This document shows, one piece after another, positions 30,793-42,830 of a DNA stretch of 64,000 nucleotides. The stretch covers positions 21,799,650 through 21,863,649 of the forward strand of contig JASXTE010000014.1 in the NCBI GenBank assembly GCA_030280995.1, written 5' to 3'. Below the pieces are notes generated by a model, which searched no databases, was not told the DNA's origin, and worked only from the letters and a program-made list of their open reading frames with translations. This stretch comes from Hemileia vastatrix. Taxonomy: Eukaryota; Basidiomycota; Pucciniomycetes; Pucciniales; Zaghouaniaceae. How positions within the stretch are numbered: position 1 is the stretch's first letter; every line of letters starts with the position of its first letter. Made by a program: the position numbers and the translations under genes.

Positions 30793-31716
30793 AATTATTA
30801 CTCATTAATAAGGAAGATTAAAAGTAGAAATTATGGGGCTAATCATGACATTAAACTACGTGAAATCCCCAGTCAAAAATAACCAATATTGACTGAGAAA
30901 CCACTTAAAAACCCAAAGAAGGGCGTGAGATGTGGGGTAACTACATGCAGTCCTTGGAAGGTGCTTGCACAGGTAAATCCTTGACTAATTTAGGCAAATT
31001 TAAGTGTGGTAGTGAGTTAAAGCATCAAGCTTTTGGTTATTAATGAAATTAGTGCATATAATAAGGTCAATGCACCTATAATTATATTAGGACACTAAAT
31101 AAGCATCTGTCCCCTATTTTAGTGTTTTTCCCCACAGTGGGCATAGAATGTGGGGTAATTATAGTGTGAAAAAGCTAAATTTTCTAAAAATGAAGCTATT
31201 TACATACAAAAAATGCAGGCAGTATGTGGCCAGTACACAGAAGCCATTTCTGGCATAAAAAACACCAAATTTGAAAAGTGTTATTTTTATGCATTTGAGT
31301 AGCCAAATCAATAGTCCTAATTAAGACAAACTGATCTGTCAAGGTACATTTTTAATATTATTTAATTTATAGTGCATATATTAAACTTTTAAGTGATTTA
31401 AACTGCATTTCTTGGCTTTTGCATAAAACAATGAAAACAACAGATTTAAGTCTACTTAAAAATTATTTAGTCTTATAATTAAGGTTCTTAAGATTACCCT
31501 AAAATTTTCCAAATTAGTATTAAGTACATAAGACTTTTAAAAGGTGGACATATTCAAGTATATAAGCTGATATAATGGCATATATTGTATTTTATCATAA
31601 TTTATACTTATGTATATAACTTGTGTACTTTAATTTATTGTTCCAATGTATAGTCCATGTGTTTAACATAAATTATAAGTACTTTTTACTCAGTCCTGGG
31701 TATATCCAAGCTGACA
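30793..31716 (-). repeat. Inverted fragment of the solo-LTR family
   Basis: The reverse complement follows 5790 to about 6710, from the TGTCAG start (31716) through the conserved CCCCACA/TGTGGGG stem. The TATA and R/U5 parts are missing. It abuts the G2-a LTR end. Confidence 0.75.
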
Positions 31717-33023
31717 CTTTTCCAGTTTCAAAGCTTAGCATTCACCTATTCCTAAATTACTGATTTCAACCAATGATGGTACTTCTCCAAAATAATTAAC
31801 ATATTTTTGAGTTTTGAGTCTTAGAGGGCTTGAAATAATTGACATTCCAGTTTAATGTCATAGTGGACCAGTTATATAATAAATTTTCCAGTATAAGATC
31901 TTGGAGGAGGAAAAAATCACAGATCTACATACCGGCCAAAATTTTTCCACTGACACCCAATTTTTCCTGAATCCTAGTTTCTCACATGTTCATCTTCTTT
32001 TACCACTGTCTTGTTCAATCAGTATTTTCTTCTCCTCAGGAAGGCAGGGAATCTTTTTAATTTCTCCATGTCTTCTGGCTTCTGCTTACAGAAAGGTGAC
32101 TGTAAGAGTTCTTCTACAATGTCTCATAAACTTAGTGGGAAGATTTATTACCCAGTAAATATAATCTTTGGGGTGAGTTCTTGACACACTATTTTCCCAT
32201 CTTTATTGTTTCCCAAGTTGAGTTAGTTCCTGTGGCTGTCCTATCATCACCTCCAAATCCAAATCCTAACATATTGAATATTTATTCTCCTCAAACCTCA
32301 ACCAAGCTTTTATTTTGAGAAAACATCATTTACCAACTCCAATTATTTACTTGATTTGAGCTACATTTAAACTTTGTAATACGGCTGCCAAAATGTTCAA
32401 CTTCAAATCCACATCTACAAAAAATTAATACTGTGGAAAAGAAATATGAAAAATTGGGTTGTAGATAACTCCCTCAACTCCCACATTGGATCACTTCAGC
32501 TCTATCATTAGCTATCATGTCTTATCCATTGCAAAGTACCATTCGATCTATCAGTGTATGCTGTAATTTTTTATTTATGTCTTTTGTGGGCCTCTTCATA
32601 AAACAAAAGCCAATATTTGACTGTGTTATGATGAATATTGATATTTTAGAGTACAAAATTGGCTAATCTTGTTACTTCCAGTTTGAAAAAGCTTGCAGAA
32701 TTTTACCCCCTAAAAAAAAATTTCTCACTCAACAAAAATAGGTCTCCCTTCTCAGAAGGAGTATCTTAAGGGCCCCTAATATTGTGCATTCCAGTTAGGG
32801 AAGAAAATTGTGTTAAAATTCAGATGAGATTGAAACATTAGATAAATAAATGTATACTAGCTACTTTTTAATTTACAGCCATTGTAAAATCTGATGGCTC
32901 TATCAATCTTTCCAGCCTTCTCCACATTTTCAGCTCTCTTACTATGAAAAATGAGTAAACCATCCTTTTCTATTTATGTGGTTGAAAAGAATCTGCTTCT
33001 TATGAGTGTAAATTTTTCACTTT
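31717..33023. other. Old repeat relics and unclassified sequence
   Basis: The first 250 bp hold degraded versions of the G1 3' motif (CAGTTTAATGTCATAGTGGAC near 31851) and a stretch like the end of G1 integrase (CAAAATTTTTCCACTGAC). The rest is AT-rich with no frame I can support. Confidence 0.45.
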
Positions 33024-33028
33024 GAAAT

Positions 33029-33144
33029 TGTTGAGACATAAAGATATGCATATAATATACTTGACTACATAACAGATGTATATAGAATAACATACAGAGA
33101 AGAGTATATGAAAAAGTGTAATCTGATTCTAAACCACCACAATA
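33029..33144 (+). repeat. Copia 5' LTR
   Basis: It runs from TGTTGAGACATAAAG to CACCACAATA. It is very short at 116 bp, and the primer site follows with no gap. Confidence 0.95.
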
Positions 33145-33165
33145 GGTTATGGGCTCGCTTGCTTC
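33145..33165 (+). other. Copia primer-binding site, half-tRNA initiator Met type
   Basis: GGTTATGGGCTCGCTTGCTTC is complementary to the anticodon arm of an initiator tRNA-Met (...GAGCCCATAACC). Drosophila copia uses this internal priming by a cleaved tRNA half. Confidence 0.8.
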
Positions 33166-33920
33166 TTAAAATCCCGAAATCAATAATTTATTTTTTTAAA
33201 AACACTTTTCTTGCCTCAATTTTTTCTTCTTTCCTTTCTCTTTTCTCCTTTTTGCTTTTGTTTTCCTTCTTTCTTTCTCTCTCTCTCTCTCTCGCTCTCG
33301 CTATTGAATTGGGTTTCCTTACCTAAGGGGTCAAGATATTTTCTTCTCTTTTATCTCATATTTTCTTTCCTTCTTTCTCTTTTTCTTTTCCTTTTTTTCT
33401 TTTCTTCTTCTCTTTATTTCTATCTTCTCTTTCCGTTCTACTTTATCTCTATATTAAACCGAACTGTTACTTGAAACGTTTATAATTATAAAAAATATAT
33501 ATATATATAAATATAAATAAATAAAATAAAATAAAAATAAACAATAAAACTATATTTCTATATAAAACTGATTAGTTTGCTTAACCGTTTATTATTATTA
33601 AATAAAAAAACAAAATAAAAATAAAAATAAATGATAAAACTACAAAGCATAGTGACGTGATTAGGTCGATTCTGGTGGCTCGGATCCGAGCTTTTTTACT
33701 GACAAAGAAGGAACATCTTTGCCACCAAAAACTTAACTTTGCTATATAAAAAAAATAATAATAATAAAAATAAAAATAAAATAGAATAGTGTAACAAATA
33801 AATCACATAGATATTTTATATACTTTTATATTTTTTTTTTCTTTTTTCTCCTTTTCTTTTTCTTCTTTTCTCTCTTCTTTTCCTTTTTTTAGTTTACTTT
33901 GAAATAGATTTTATTATACA
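33166..33920 (+). other. Copia leader, low complexity
   Basis: It is non-coding, with a TC microsatellite at about 33271-33300 and long T/C and A/T runs. The frames read there are microsatellite artefacts. Confidence 0.7.
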
Positions 33921-34841
33921 ATGTCACAACCAACTTCAAGACACTCATCTCATTGACGAAACAAAACTCTTTCAATGCCGACACCAGCAGACACCGAGGC
34001 ACAAGATACAACTGAACGGGGTCCGACTCATATTACAGAAACAGGCTGGGATGAAGATTTTGCCTTTGCAAAACTTACTAAAGCAAAACCATGGATTGAC
34101 AGCATTACGAAACTAACAACTACAGGGGAAAATTTTCAAACATAGATTAGGAAGACAAGACAACTATTTGGAAAAGTGATTCGAGATGAAACATACGCAA
34201 ATGAACGAGGACAACATTTAAACATCCACAAAGATTATTTGGTCTGAGAATTAATCATTGAATGTTGTGATGATGGAGTGCAAGAAATGATTTCCAATGG
34301 TACTTACCCAACTGCCTTTGACGTGCTGACTTTTCTCGTTACTCATTTCAATCAAAGCACACGGGTTCACCACTTAAATATATGGCAAGAACTGGTATCT
34401 TTAAAACTTTCAGATTTCACAACTGGAGGAGAATACACTCATGCCGTTTATGAAAAACTTCAATCGCTTTGTGCTTCAGGACTTTATCTCACTGTTGATA
34501 ATTTTCTTGTATTAATTTTGCAAAATGGAGCAACCGGCAATCAGAAAATTGAAGAAGATATCATGAACCAAATCAGTACTTTATATCGACTTCAAGATAT
34601 TCCTCAGTCAAAAGAAATAAGCCAAATCATAATTGACTCACACAGACAAGAAGTTTTGAAAGCCAAATTCAACAACAACAATACAATAGTTTTGAAACAA
34701 TCATCAGCCAACAATTCTTTACCTGAGGAAATAGAAACTGATTTTGCCAGAAGAGGAAAACAAAATTTGTGTTTTCGCTGCAACCGTCAATGTCATCTTG
34801 CTGCTGATTGCAGGGCATCTACAATACAAAATTCTTCTTAA
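33921..34841 (+). pseudogene. Copia gag, broken
   Basis: The ATG at 33921 starts MSQPTSRHS. The frame is broken by TGA near 33957, TAG near 34144 and TGA near 34245, then is open from 34278. The capsid-like part includes NIWQELVSLKLSD and YEKLQSLCASG. A zinc knuckle CFRCNRQCHLAADC (CX2CX4HX4C) lies near 34774-34815. It ends with a TAA at 34839, although Copia gag and pol usually share one frame, so this stop may also be a mutation. Confidence 0.85.
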
Positions 34842-35498
34842 CATCAAATAACTCCCTTCCCAAATTACTTAGCACACTATCCTTTACCATTTTGCCCAGC
34901 CCTCACCCCAAACTTTCCCTATCCTTATCCTCCTTTTCGTAATCAAGCATCTTTACCAAATTATCATAATCAACAACTGTTGCCGAAAACGCCACCAAAA
35001 GATTATGGCAAGGCAGATTATTATTGACCTAACTACGATAAAGATAAAATCAAACCTGCAATAAAATCTCGCCTTCTCGAAATTGATGATTCAAGAGAGC
35101 CTTCTGAAATTCAAATTGACAGATTAACTATCTCTGATGATGGACCTCTTCTGATTCTTGATAGCGGTGCTACGCATCATGTGACTGGCAATAAAAAAAG
35201 TTTTGCAACGTTTGTCCTCTTAAATCCACCAATTCCCCTAAAAGTTGCGACTTATGGCAAACCCAATTTTATTACAGGGAAAGGCTCAATGATTTTCCCC
35301 GGGCTGAATGGGAATAATGTGGAATTGAAGAATGTATATTTCTGTGATCAGGCAGAAGGTACATTAATATCTCAAGCGTCGCTTATTTTGGGTGGCTGTA
35401 AGCTTGATTTTCAATTGAACAACATGAGGATTCTTTCTAATGATGGAAATCCAATTTTTACTGCACGATTCAACAACAGAAGCTGGACACTACCTTGA
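34842..35498 (+). pseudogene. Copia protease region, broken
   Basis: A retropepsin active site ILDSGATHHVTGNK lies near 35158-35195, the typical Copia wording. A TGA near 35029 precedes it and a TGA at 35496 ends the open stretch. Confidence 0.85.
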
Positions 35499-36699
35499 CC
35501 GTTTCCGGCTCATTTATTAGGGGCAATGTTGGACATTGATATTGTTTTATCTAAATTTTATACAGATGTGCAATGTGATAATTTTTCTCCATCTTAAAAA
35601 ATGTGTGACTTCCCAACAATACTATCTGGAAAAAGGGTGAAACTTGATATTGAAAAAGAAGAAGTCTTAAGATTTTGGCATTGATGTTTTGGCCACCGAA
35701 GTTTGAGAAGTATAAGAAAACTAGTTAATGGTAAATTTGGTGAAGGTCTACCAGATTACATTCCTTCAGGAAATATCGATTGTGAAGAATGTAAATTAGC
35801 AAAATCAAGACGAATTGACACTAAAAGCAAATCTGGTAGATTTCATGCGCCTGGCGATGTCTTGGCAGTTGACCTCATGGGACCTTTTGAAGTAACCACA
35901 ACAAATCAAGGTATATATTTATTAACTATGTTAGATGTAGGCTCTAGTTATGCTAATGTTGAAACTTTAAAAACTAAAGATGAAGCCAGTAAATTTATTA
36001 TTTCTTATATATCTTGGTTTGAAAGACGTACTAATATTAAAATAAAGACCCTAAAAAGTGACAATGGTGGAGAGTTTGTTAACAAAAAATTACGAGAATG
36101 GCTTTCTTTACAGGGAATCAAACACAAATGTTCTCTACCATATTATCATGAACAAAATGGAGACATTGAAAGATTTAACCAAACAATTTTTGATATGGGT
36201 CGAACAATACTAGTGGACAGTGGTCTCCCAAAAAATCTCTGGGGTCCAGCTTTCAAATGGGCTGTTTATACGCACAACCGACTACCTAAAACTTGCAGCT
36301 CAGATATGACTCCATATGAAAAGCTATTACTCTCCAAACCAAAATTGGATCATCTCCAATTTTTTGGCAGTATAGCTTATGTCCACATTTCCAAGGAAAC
36401 GAGAAAGAAATTAGATGCAAGAGGAAGAAAGTGTAGAGTGATTGGATATCTAGAACAATCAAAGGGTTGGTTGTTTCTGGACCTTGAGACAGGCAAGTTG
36501 ATCCCTTCTGCATGGGCAGATTTTGAAATAAAAAAACCAATTCTTAATAAACAATTAACTAACACAATAGCTGATGATACCAAGGACAATGAAATGTCAA
36601 TAGATTTTATTACTAACAAGTTTGAATTTAACAATTTTGAAGCTGAAAATAAATTTTTTGAACAGGAAAAACTAGTATCAAATATAGAAATATCTGCAC
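35499..36699 (+). pseudogene. Copia integrase, broken only at its N-terminus
   Basis: The pre-integrase HHCC part has FWH-CFGH with TGA where Arg is expected, then CEECKLAKSRR. The core shows D in LAVDLMGPFE, D in LKSDNGGEFVN and E in NGDIERFNQT. The following KLLLSKPKLDHLQFFGSIAY and RKCRVIGY blocks are standard for Copia. It is open from 35703 into RT. Confidence 0.9.
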
Positions 36700-38279
36700 A
36701 TGCCATAGCTAGTGGTACACCAACAACTTTTAAACAAGCAATGAAATCTCCTCATAAAGAAGATTGGTTAACAGCTTGCAAAAGTGAATTTCAAAACCTG
36801 AACAATATGAAAGTCTGGTCTTTAACTGACATACCAGTAACAGCAAAGATAACCGATGCCAAATGGGTGTTTGCTGAAAAACTGGATCAAGAAGGTAATC
36901 TAATAAAAAGAAAGGCAAGATACGTGGCAAAAGGTTTCTCACAGGTAGAGGGTGTTGACTATGCTGAGACTTTTGCGCCTACAGCAACATTTACTTCTTA
37001 AAGGATCTTACTGACAATTGCAGCAGCCAATAACTGGCCTGTACACAATTTTGATGTAGTTGCAGCATATTTAAACTCTTCGATAGATGAAGAAATATGG
37101 GTTAGGGCACCGCCAGGTTTTGGAAGAGATGAAGGAAAAGTTTACAAGCTACATAAAGCTTTGTACGGCACTAAAAAGGCAGCTAGATGCTGGTGGAAGC
37201 ATCTAGAATGTAAGTTACGTAAAATGGACTACATACCAAGCTACTATGACAGTTCTCTTTATGTTTTAAAATCCAATAATGAAACAGGAATCTTATGGAT
37301 TCATGTAGATGATGGAGTAATAACAGGTAATTCTACGGCAGTATTGAAAAAATTTCATCAGAACTTATTGGAGCTAGTAGATATTAAATGGCAGGAATGC
37401 TTAGATAACATAGTTGGAGTAAAAGTGATACGAAATAACAATTCATTCCTGCTCTCTCAACCGGTTTTGATAAAGAAAATAGAAGAAAAATTTTTACAAT
37501 CAACAACTAAAAAGACAACTGTTCTACCAAAAGACTGCAACCTTAAAACTAATACAGGAGAAAAAGTAAAACCAACAGAATATCTTAGTCTGATAGGATC
37601 GTTAAACTATTTAGCAGTAGGTACTAGTCCAGACATTTCCTTTGCAGTAAACTATTTGGCTCGTTTTGCAAATAACCCTAGCGAGGATCATTGGACAGCG
37701 CTTGGTCATCTTACTCAATATGTACTGACAACAAAAGATCATAGTTTTCATGTGTGTCCAGATAAAAATTTAGGTTTACAAGCATTCGGTGATGCGAGTT
37801 GCAACGACGGTACCTCCAGGTGTACAAACGGTGGAATCATCTTTTTCCTTGGAGTCCCAGTCAATTGGAGCTCAAAGAGACAGACGCTAGTTGCTCTATC
37901 AACTTGTGAATCTGAACTGGCAGCACTGGCATCCATCACAAAAACAGCAACTTGGATTCAAAACATTATAGAAGATTTAACCAACATACAACATACAATA
38001 CAATTATACTGTGATAACGAATCGACCATTAATGTTGCCAGGGACCAGCCATCCAACAAAAGAATATGTCATATGGATAGGAATTTTTTCTATGTTAATG
38101 CTCAGTTATATAATAAAAAAGCAACAATTAACTGGATAAGTACAAAAGATCAAAAAGCTGATATATTAACAAAAAATCTAGGTCCTAATTTGATTACAAA
38201 AGCTAGGGAGATGATTAATGTATACTGCAGTAATCTTGGATGGCGGAATGTAGTCGAGCAGGGGGGTGTTGAGACATAA
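36700..38279 (+). pseudogene. Copia reverse transcriptase and RNase H, one stop
   Basis: RT starts with DAKWVFAEKLDQEG and RKARYVAKGFSQVEGVDY. A TAA at 36999-37001 interrupts FAPTATFTS-RILLTIAA. The second half has LHKALYGTKKAARCWW and the catalytic pair in WIHVDDGVITGN (Val-Asp-Asp, near 37305). RNase H reads LQAFGDASCND and TCESELAAL and ends at 38279, overlapping the LTR by 13 bases. Confidence 0.9.
38256..38266 (+). other. Copia polypurine tract
   Basis: GAGCAGGGGGG directly abuts the 3' LTR. Confidence 0.85.
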
Positions 38280-38382
38280 AGATATGCATATAATATACTT
38301 GACTACATAACAGATGTATATAGAATAACATATGGAGAAGAGTATATGAAAAAGTGTAATCTGATTCTAAACCACCACAATA
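38267..38382 (+). repeat. Copia 3' LTR
   Basis: It is 116 bp and identical to 33029-33144 except CATATGG for CATACAG. It is followed by GAAAT. Confidence 0.95.
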
Positions 38383-38387
38383 GAAAT

Positions 38388-39756
38388 GAATCAACTGATA
38401 ACTGTATACTCTTGCAGTCTAGTCTTCCTAATTCTCTTTATCACTATGCTGGTGTTACTTTTGTGTTTTTGTATGATTTTTATTCCCTATGGTCTTGCAA
38501 TGCATTAGGGGTCTCAAACATTTCATATCAGCCATTAAAAAGCCTCATTTTTTCAATAAAAATTAGTTTATAAACTTTCAGTTATATTTATTTTTACTTT
38601 TTAATATCCCTCTTTTGATGACCTAATATCAATGGGATTCCTATTTTTTTGAGACTAGAAATGAATTTAATGTGTTTCCACATTTGCCATGTTTGACACC
38701 CCTATTATGCCTTTTGTTTTAATTTCAATTTATCATGTGTGTTAAATGGTCATGCTGTAAAAGCCCAAAAAGAAAGTTCATCGGTAGACTTTCTTCACGC
38801 GCCAAATCCTACGACGCGTTGTAGCAGTATCTTTTTTTTTATTAGCTAGCATTTCACCAAATATTTGATTGTCCTCACCTTATAATATGATAAATTCCAG
38901 ATACTCCAAGTTCAACAATGGTATACTTCAGTGAATATTCCAATCTATTTACACTCCCAATAATTGGAGGACAAATTTACAGGGTATGAATAATAACATT
39001 GCAACTATGGTTAAAATTTGCGCGCGTATTTTTTAACCACGTGCCACACGCGTGAGACGCGTCTTGAATATTATACTGCATGAAAAAATTTCAACTTTGC
39101 TCAACATGAAACATTTTAGTAAAATTCCGTGTGCATTACTTATCGACGTGTCTTAATGATAACAGTCAGTTAAGAAAGTCAAAACAAGAAGAATTCATTT
39201 TTTAATAAAGCAGAATAGCAATATAAAATGTTTTTAATATATATCTGAAGCTCTTCTTCCGTTCAAAGGGGCGGCGGGTAGGTCTCGAAATGATAAACTG
39301 GCACAATTTTTATCACTCTAACGTATGGGTATTAAAAAAAACGACTGTGGCAATTTTATATCATTAAGTAATATAATTATTACCTAGGCTTATGTCCATT
39401 TTACATGTCCATTGCACTATTAAAAATTAGCCAACTGCTAAATTATACAACATCTATAATGACCATTGTACGGTAATAATTGGCTGATTGTGGAAACCAA
39501 AAGTCCGTAACGTAACAGACTTAAATGAAAAATTTCATCATTCAAAGTGGTGCTAATAAGATAGCTGAAAAGTGAGAAGGCTGGAAATATTGGTAGTGTT
39601 GAGTCAGTTTGGAATTGATATAAAATCAACAGCAATTCGATAACTTTTATTTTCTTCACACCTCACTCATATTCCTGATTTCACAAAATCTCCTTCCCCA
39701 AATTCAATTTTTATTTATTCATCATTAAAGCTATTTGCTATAAAATTTCTTCCAAC
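38388..39756. other. Upstream region of the single host-like gene
   Basis: It has no similarity to the elements in this window. CpG-containing motifs stand out in AT-rich DNA (38797-39062). A TATAAAA-like GATATAAAAT lies near 39617. No reading frame was supported. Confidence 0.5.
38797..39062. promoter_or_regulatory. Cluster of ACGCGT (MCB-like) motifs
   Basis: ACGCGT is at 38814, 39048 and 39057. There is also ACGCGCC at 38797, GCGCGCGT near 39020 and CACGTG at 39038. In yeasts ACGCGT is the MluI cell-cycle box. The link to the gene about 700 bp downstream is inference. Confidence 0.4.
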
Positions 39757-40902
39757 ATGATAAACTGTCAATCTACCTCTTCTAAAATCCACGTCGAAGA
39801 AAAAAACACATGGAAAATTAGGGTTAAGACAACCCCCACAACTTCGACCTTAGATAGATTTAACGCAGTTGGTAGCTGCCCTACCTTATCGATAGCAGAG
39901 CACCATTTGATCCACCGCCTCAAGTGTCAAAATCATCATCAACATTTACCCTGGGGAACATTTCTCCAACCCAACGGCCGCTTTTTGGATGATAGCGATG
40001 ATGAAGATGATGAAGACCATGCTAAGACACTGGCACACATCCGGCATCAAAAACTGCGCATCCGACAGGCTAGAGGCCCCCGACCTCACAGTCTGGAAAC
40101 CAAAAAACTCTCATTAAGAGATAATATTGCTCAATCTCTGGATATTGATGTATGTTTTTATTTTTTCCATTTCAATCAATCAAGATTTGATTTCAAATGC
40201 TAATTGTTATGTATTTGTTTTTTGTGATATTTTCAGCTATCTCCCCCCATTTCATATCAAAAGAATCAAAAGGTTCCAGAAATTTGGCCTGCTACTGTGG
40301 CTAAACATGTGCTCACAAACCCAACTCTAGCGAGAAAAAAAATTCTATCAAAAAAAACTAGACAATATGCGTCTTTAATCTGTTCCCTACACTATAAAAT
40401 CGAGCGACAAGCATTATCTGTTGTTCCGCCAATTCAGTGCACCCGTATTCCTGTTTATTTTGCAAGTCGACAACAATCTGGCTTGCCCACTCAACGTCCA
40501 ATAACACCCTATGTTGAAGATTTGGTTGCCTCACATGCTGATCAGCATCCTATCGACAAATCTCAATCATATCCTTCCGCCAGGTCATGCCAATCATCTA
40601 ATATCACACCCTCGTTATCCCGGGCATCTCAATCATCAAAGCGAACCTCGAATAATTCTCTAGTCACCACCAAAACCAATAGCACAATAAAAGAACCCAT
40701 TATTCAAGATGAGGTATCTTTCTCTGATACCAATCATCTGTCTAAAAAGCAATCATCCTATGATTTGATGGAGGAGAAAATCATCAACACGCGCATCGAT
40801 GGCGTAAGCCAAGATCCCCTCTTCAAAAAGAAAAAAACAGTTGTTCTCCGAACTTGCCCTGAATCTTCATTTGTCCATTTTTCTCTTGAAGACCTATTAT
40901 AG
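39757..40902 (+). CDS. Hypothetical protein, two exons, host-like gene
   Basis: Two exons (39757-40149 and 40237-40902) give an open frame of 352 codons plus stop. I chose the ATG at 39757 because the frame then runs 131 codons exactly to a GTATGT donor. No known domain is visible. Features: an acidic run DDSDDEDDEDH at about residues 80-90, and a basic QKLRIRQARGPRPH stretch. Exon 2 opens with LSPPISYQKNQKVPEIWPAT and contains ARKKILSKKTRQYASLI. The C-terminal half is Ser-rich and ends KKKKTVVLRTCPESSFVHFSLEDLL. There is no signal peptide or membrane segment. It has no second copy in the window and no stops, unlike all element genes, so it is probably expressed. A nuclear role is only a guess from charge. 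Confidence 0.7.
40150..40236 (+). other. Intron of the hypothetical gene
   Basis: It starts GTATGTTTTT and ends TATTTTCAG, 87 bp, phase 0. It contains TGCTAAT-type branch candidates near 40199. Confidence 0.8.
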
Positions 40903-41293
40903 TTGTTGTGGTTTTCATTTTATTCTATGTTCCCTACTTTTGTATCTCATTTTTCATATCAAAATTATCTGTCTTATGTTACACATTTTTTAAGACCCAT
41001 CATTTGATTCTCAAATATTTCAATCTTCATGTTTTCATTTTTAATTTATATATATATATATATATGTCTTGATTTAAAATGTATTTTTACCATCTTGAAC
41101 TGAATCCTATTTATAGAAGGATGTTTTTATTTTTTTTCTTGTTGAAAATTATTGTTTTATTTTTTCAATGTTCTGTGCAACCATTCTTTTCCCCCAAAAA
41201 ATAAATAAATGAGTGTTATATTATCATATATATGTATTTTCTGTTATGCTCTAAAAGTATTTCTAAAAAAAATAAACTTTACAAATTGATACA
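40903..41293. other. 3' flank of the hypothetical gene
   Basis: It is T-rich, with a TA microsatellite near 41049-41066 and AATAAATAAATGAG near 41201, a possible polyadenylation region. It ends where truncated G1-c begins. Confidence 0.5.
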
Positions 41294-41560
41294 ACTAAAG
41301 TCATAGTGGACTTGAAATATGAATAACAAAAACCAGAACTAGGGTTCAACTAGGACAAACAAAATACTTGAAACAGACATTATGGGGTAACTGTTCTACA
41401 GAGCAGCCAGCTCATCAGTTACCCCCACACTTGCCAAAATAAAATCTAGAAGCCCCACCCATGGGCACCTTCCAACAAAAAAAGTTTCCAACAAAACAGA
41501 TGCACAGCATCACAAAAACCCAAAATTAAAGAATGGTCCATAGTTTATCCTCATTGCAGA

Positions 41561-42830
41561 GTCAGTCTTCTTCACTTCTAGTGCCTCTAGGATAAAATCT
41601 CTTCACCTGATCCACAGCCACTCTCTTCTTTAAGACCGTGCCATCTAACTCCTCCAAAACATAAGAACCTACAGAAAACTGAGATCTGACTCCGTAAGTT
41701 CTATTCCATCTGTCAGAAAACATTTTTCCCAACTGACTCTCCAAACTTCTATTATACACCAAAACTAAACAACCAGGTTTCAAGGGATTCCTGACTCTAT
41801 GAGAAAACTTCTTGTCCCAGTATCTTACTTATTGTTTTCTTATCTTCATCATTCTAGAGTATGCCTTCTCTTGAAATTCCTCTCTACATTCCAACTGTTG
41901 CATCCTGGCACAGAGAAAATCTTCAGTCAAGCACACATCATCATAATTAATTCCAAGATAAGAGACTGCCTCCAAATCCACTGGTAGAACAGCTTTCTGC
42001 ACAAAAATTAATTCATAAGGGGAATAGCCAGTTGTCCTTTTCACATTGACCCTATCAGAAAATAGCACCAAGGGTAAATAAAGCCTCCATTTTTCAGCAC
42101 TATCCCCACACATCTTCACCAAAGCATTCTTGATAACTTTATGGCCTCTTTCAACGATGCCTTTAGCTTAAGGATAATAAGATGTAGTCACTCTGACTTT
42201 AGAATTAATACTTTCCTCAGCTTCTTTAAATTCAGCTACAAACTCTGGCCCACCATCAACAGTCACCAATTTTGTCAAATCATACCTAAACACCTGTTCT
42301 TTCTTTAAAAATTCTGCCACATTTTTGGCAGTCAAATTAACCAGAGGCACTGCCTTAACTCAACCAGACAAATCATCCCTAACAACAATCAAGTATTTAT
42401 ACCTGCCCTCTTTGATATGGACAGCATCCAGACTGACTCTTCCAAACACAGTTTTTTCACCAGTAGCATGGCCAAACTCTTTAGGTTTCAAGTGACTTCT
42501 TCTTTGACATTCTTCACAAGATTGAACCCCACCCTGCACAGCCAACTTCATACCTGTCCACCAAAATCTATCTGCTACTCTTCTATAAGTCTCCCCAAAG
42601 CCTCTATGACCAAGGTCTTCATGCAAAGACTTCAAAACCAACTCTTGACCCTTCTTCTGAGTCACCACCACTTGAGGATTTGGATGCCTCCTCCTCATCA
42701 ACGTCCTTCCTGACACAAAGAATCCAGGACTCTTATTCTTGATTGCCACCCAAGTATTATCATCACAAATATCTGGCCTCTCCAAGGTTAACAGATATTC
42801 AACCATAATAAAATAAAACCCAATTTACCC
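41561..42830 (-). pseudogene. G1-c integrase, broken
   Basis: The zinc part has LHEDLGHRGFGETYRR and SCEECQRRSH, and the core has RVSLDAVHI and LVTVDGGPEF. The segment with the catalytic Glu is damaged: a TAA near 42169 stands before the Gly-Ile-Val-Glu-type stretch. The C-terminal fold is present to 41562. Stops also occur near 41829 and 42358. This copy has Arg where G1-b has the TGA at 23764. Confidence 0.85.

Larger units (their letters stand above)
33029..38382 (+). mobile_element. Complete Ty1/Copia retrotransposon
   Basis: This is a 5,354-bp element with 116-bp LTRs differing at two positions, flanked by GAAAT at 33024-33028 and 38383-38387. The order gag, protease, integrase, RT, RNase H defines Copia. 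The coding region has about nine stops. Several are TGA in places where Arg is expected, such as in the WHxxFGH integrase motif. Confidence 0.95.

Noticed and set aside
33108..33474. Hydrophobic Ser/Leu-rich frames resembling membrane proteins
   Set aside because: They come from TC and T-rich microsatellites in the Copia leader.
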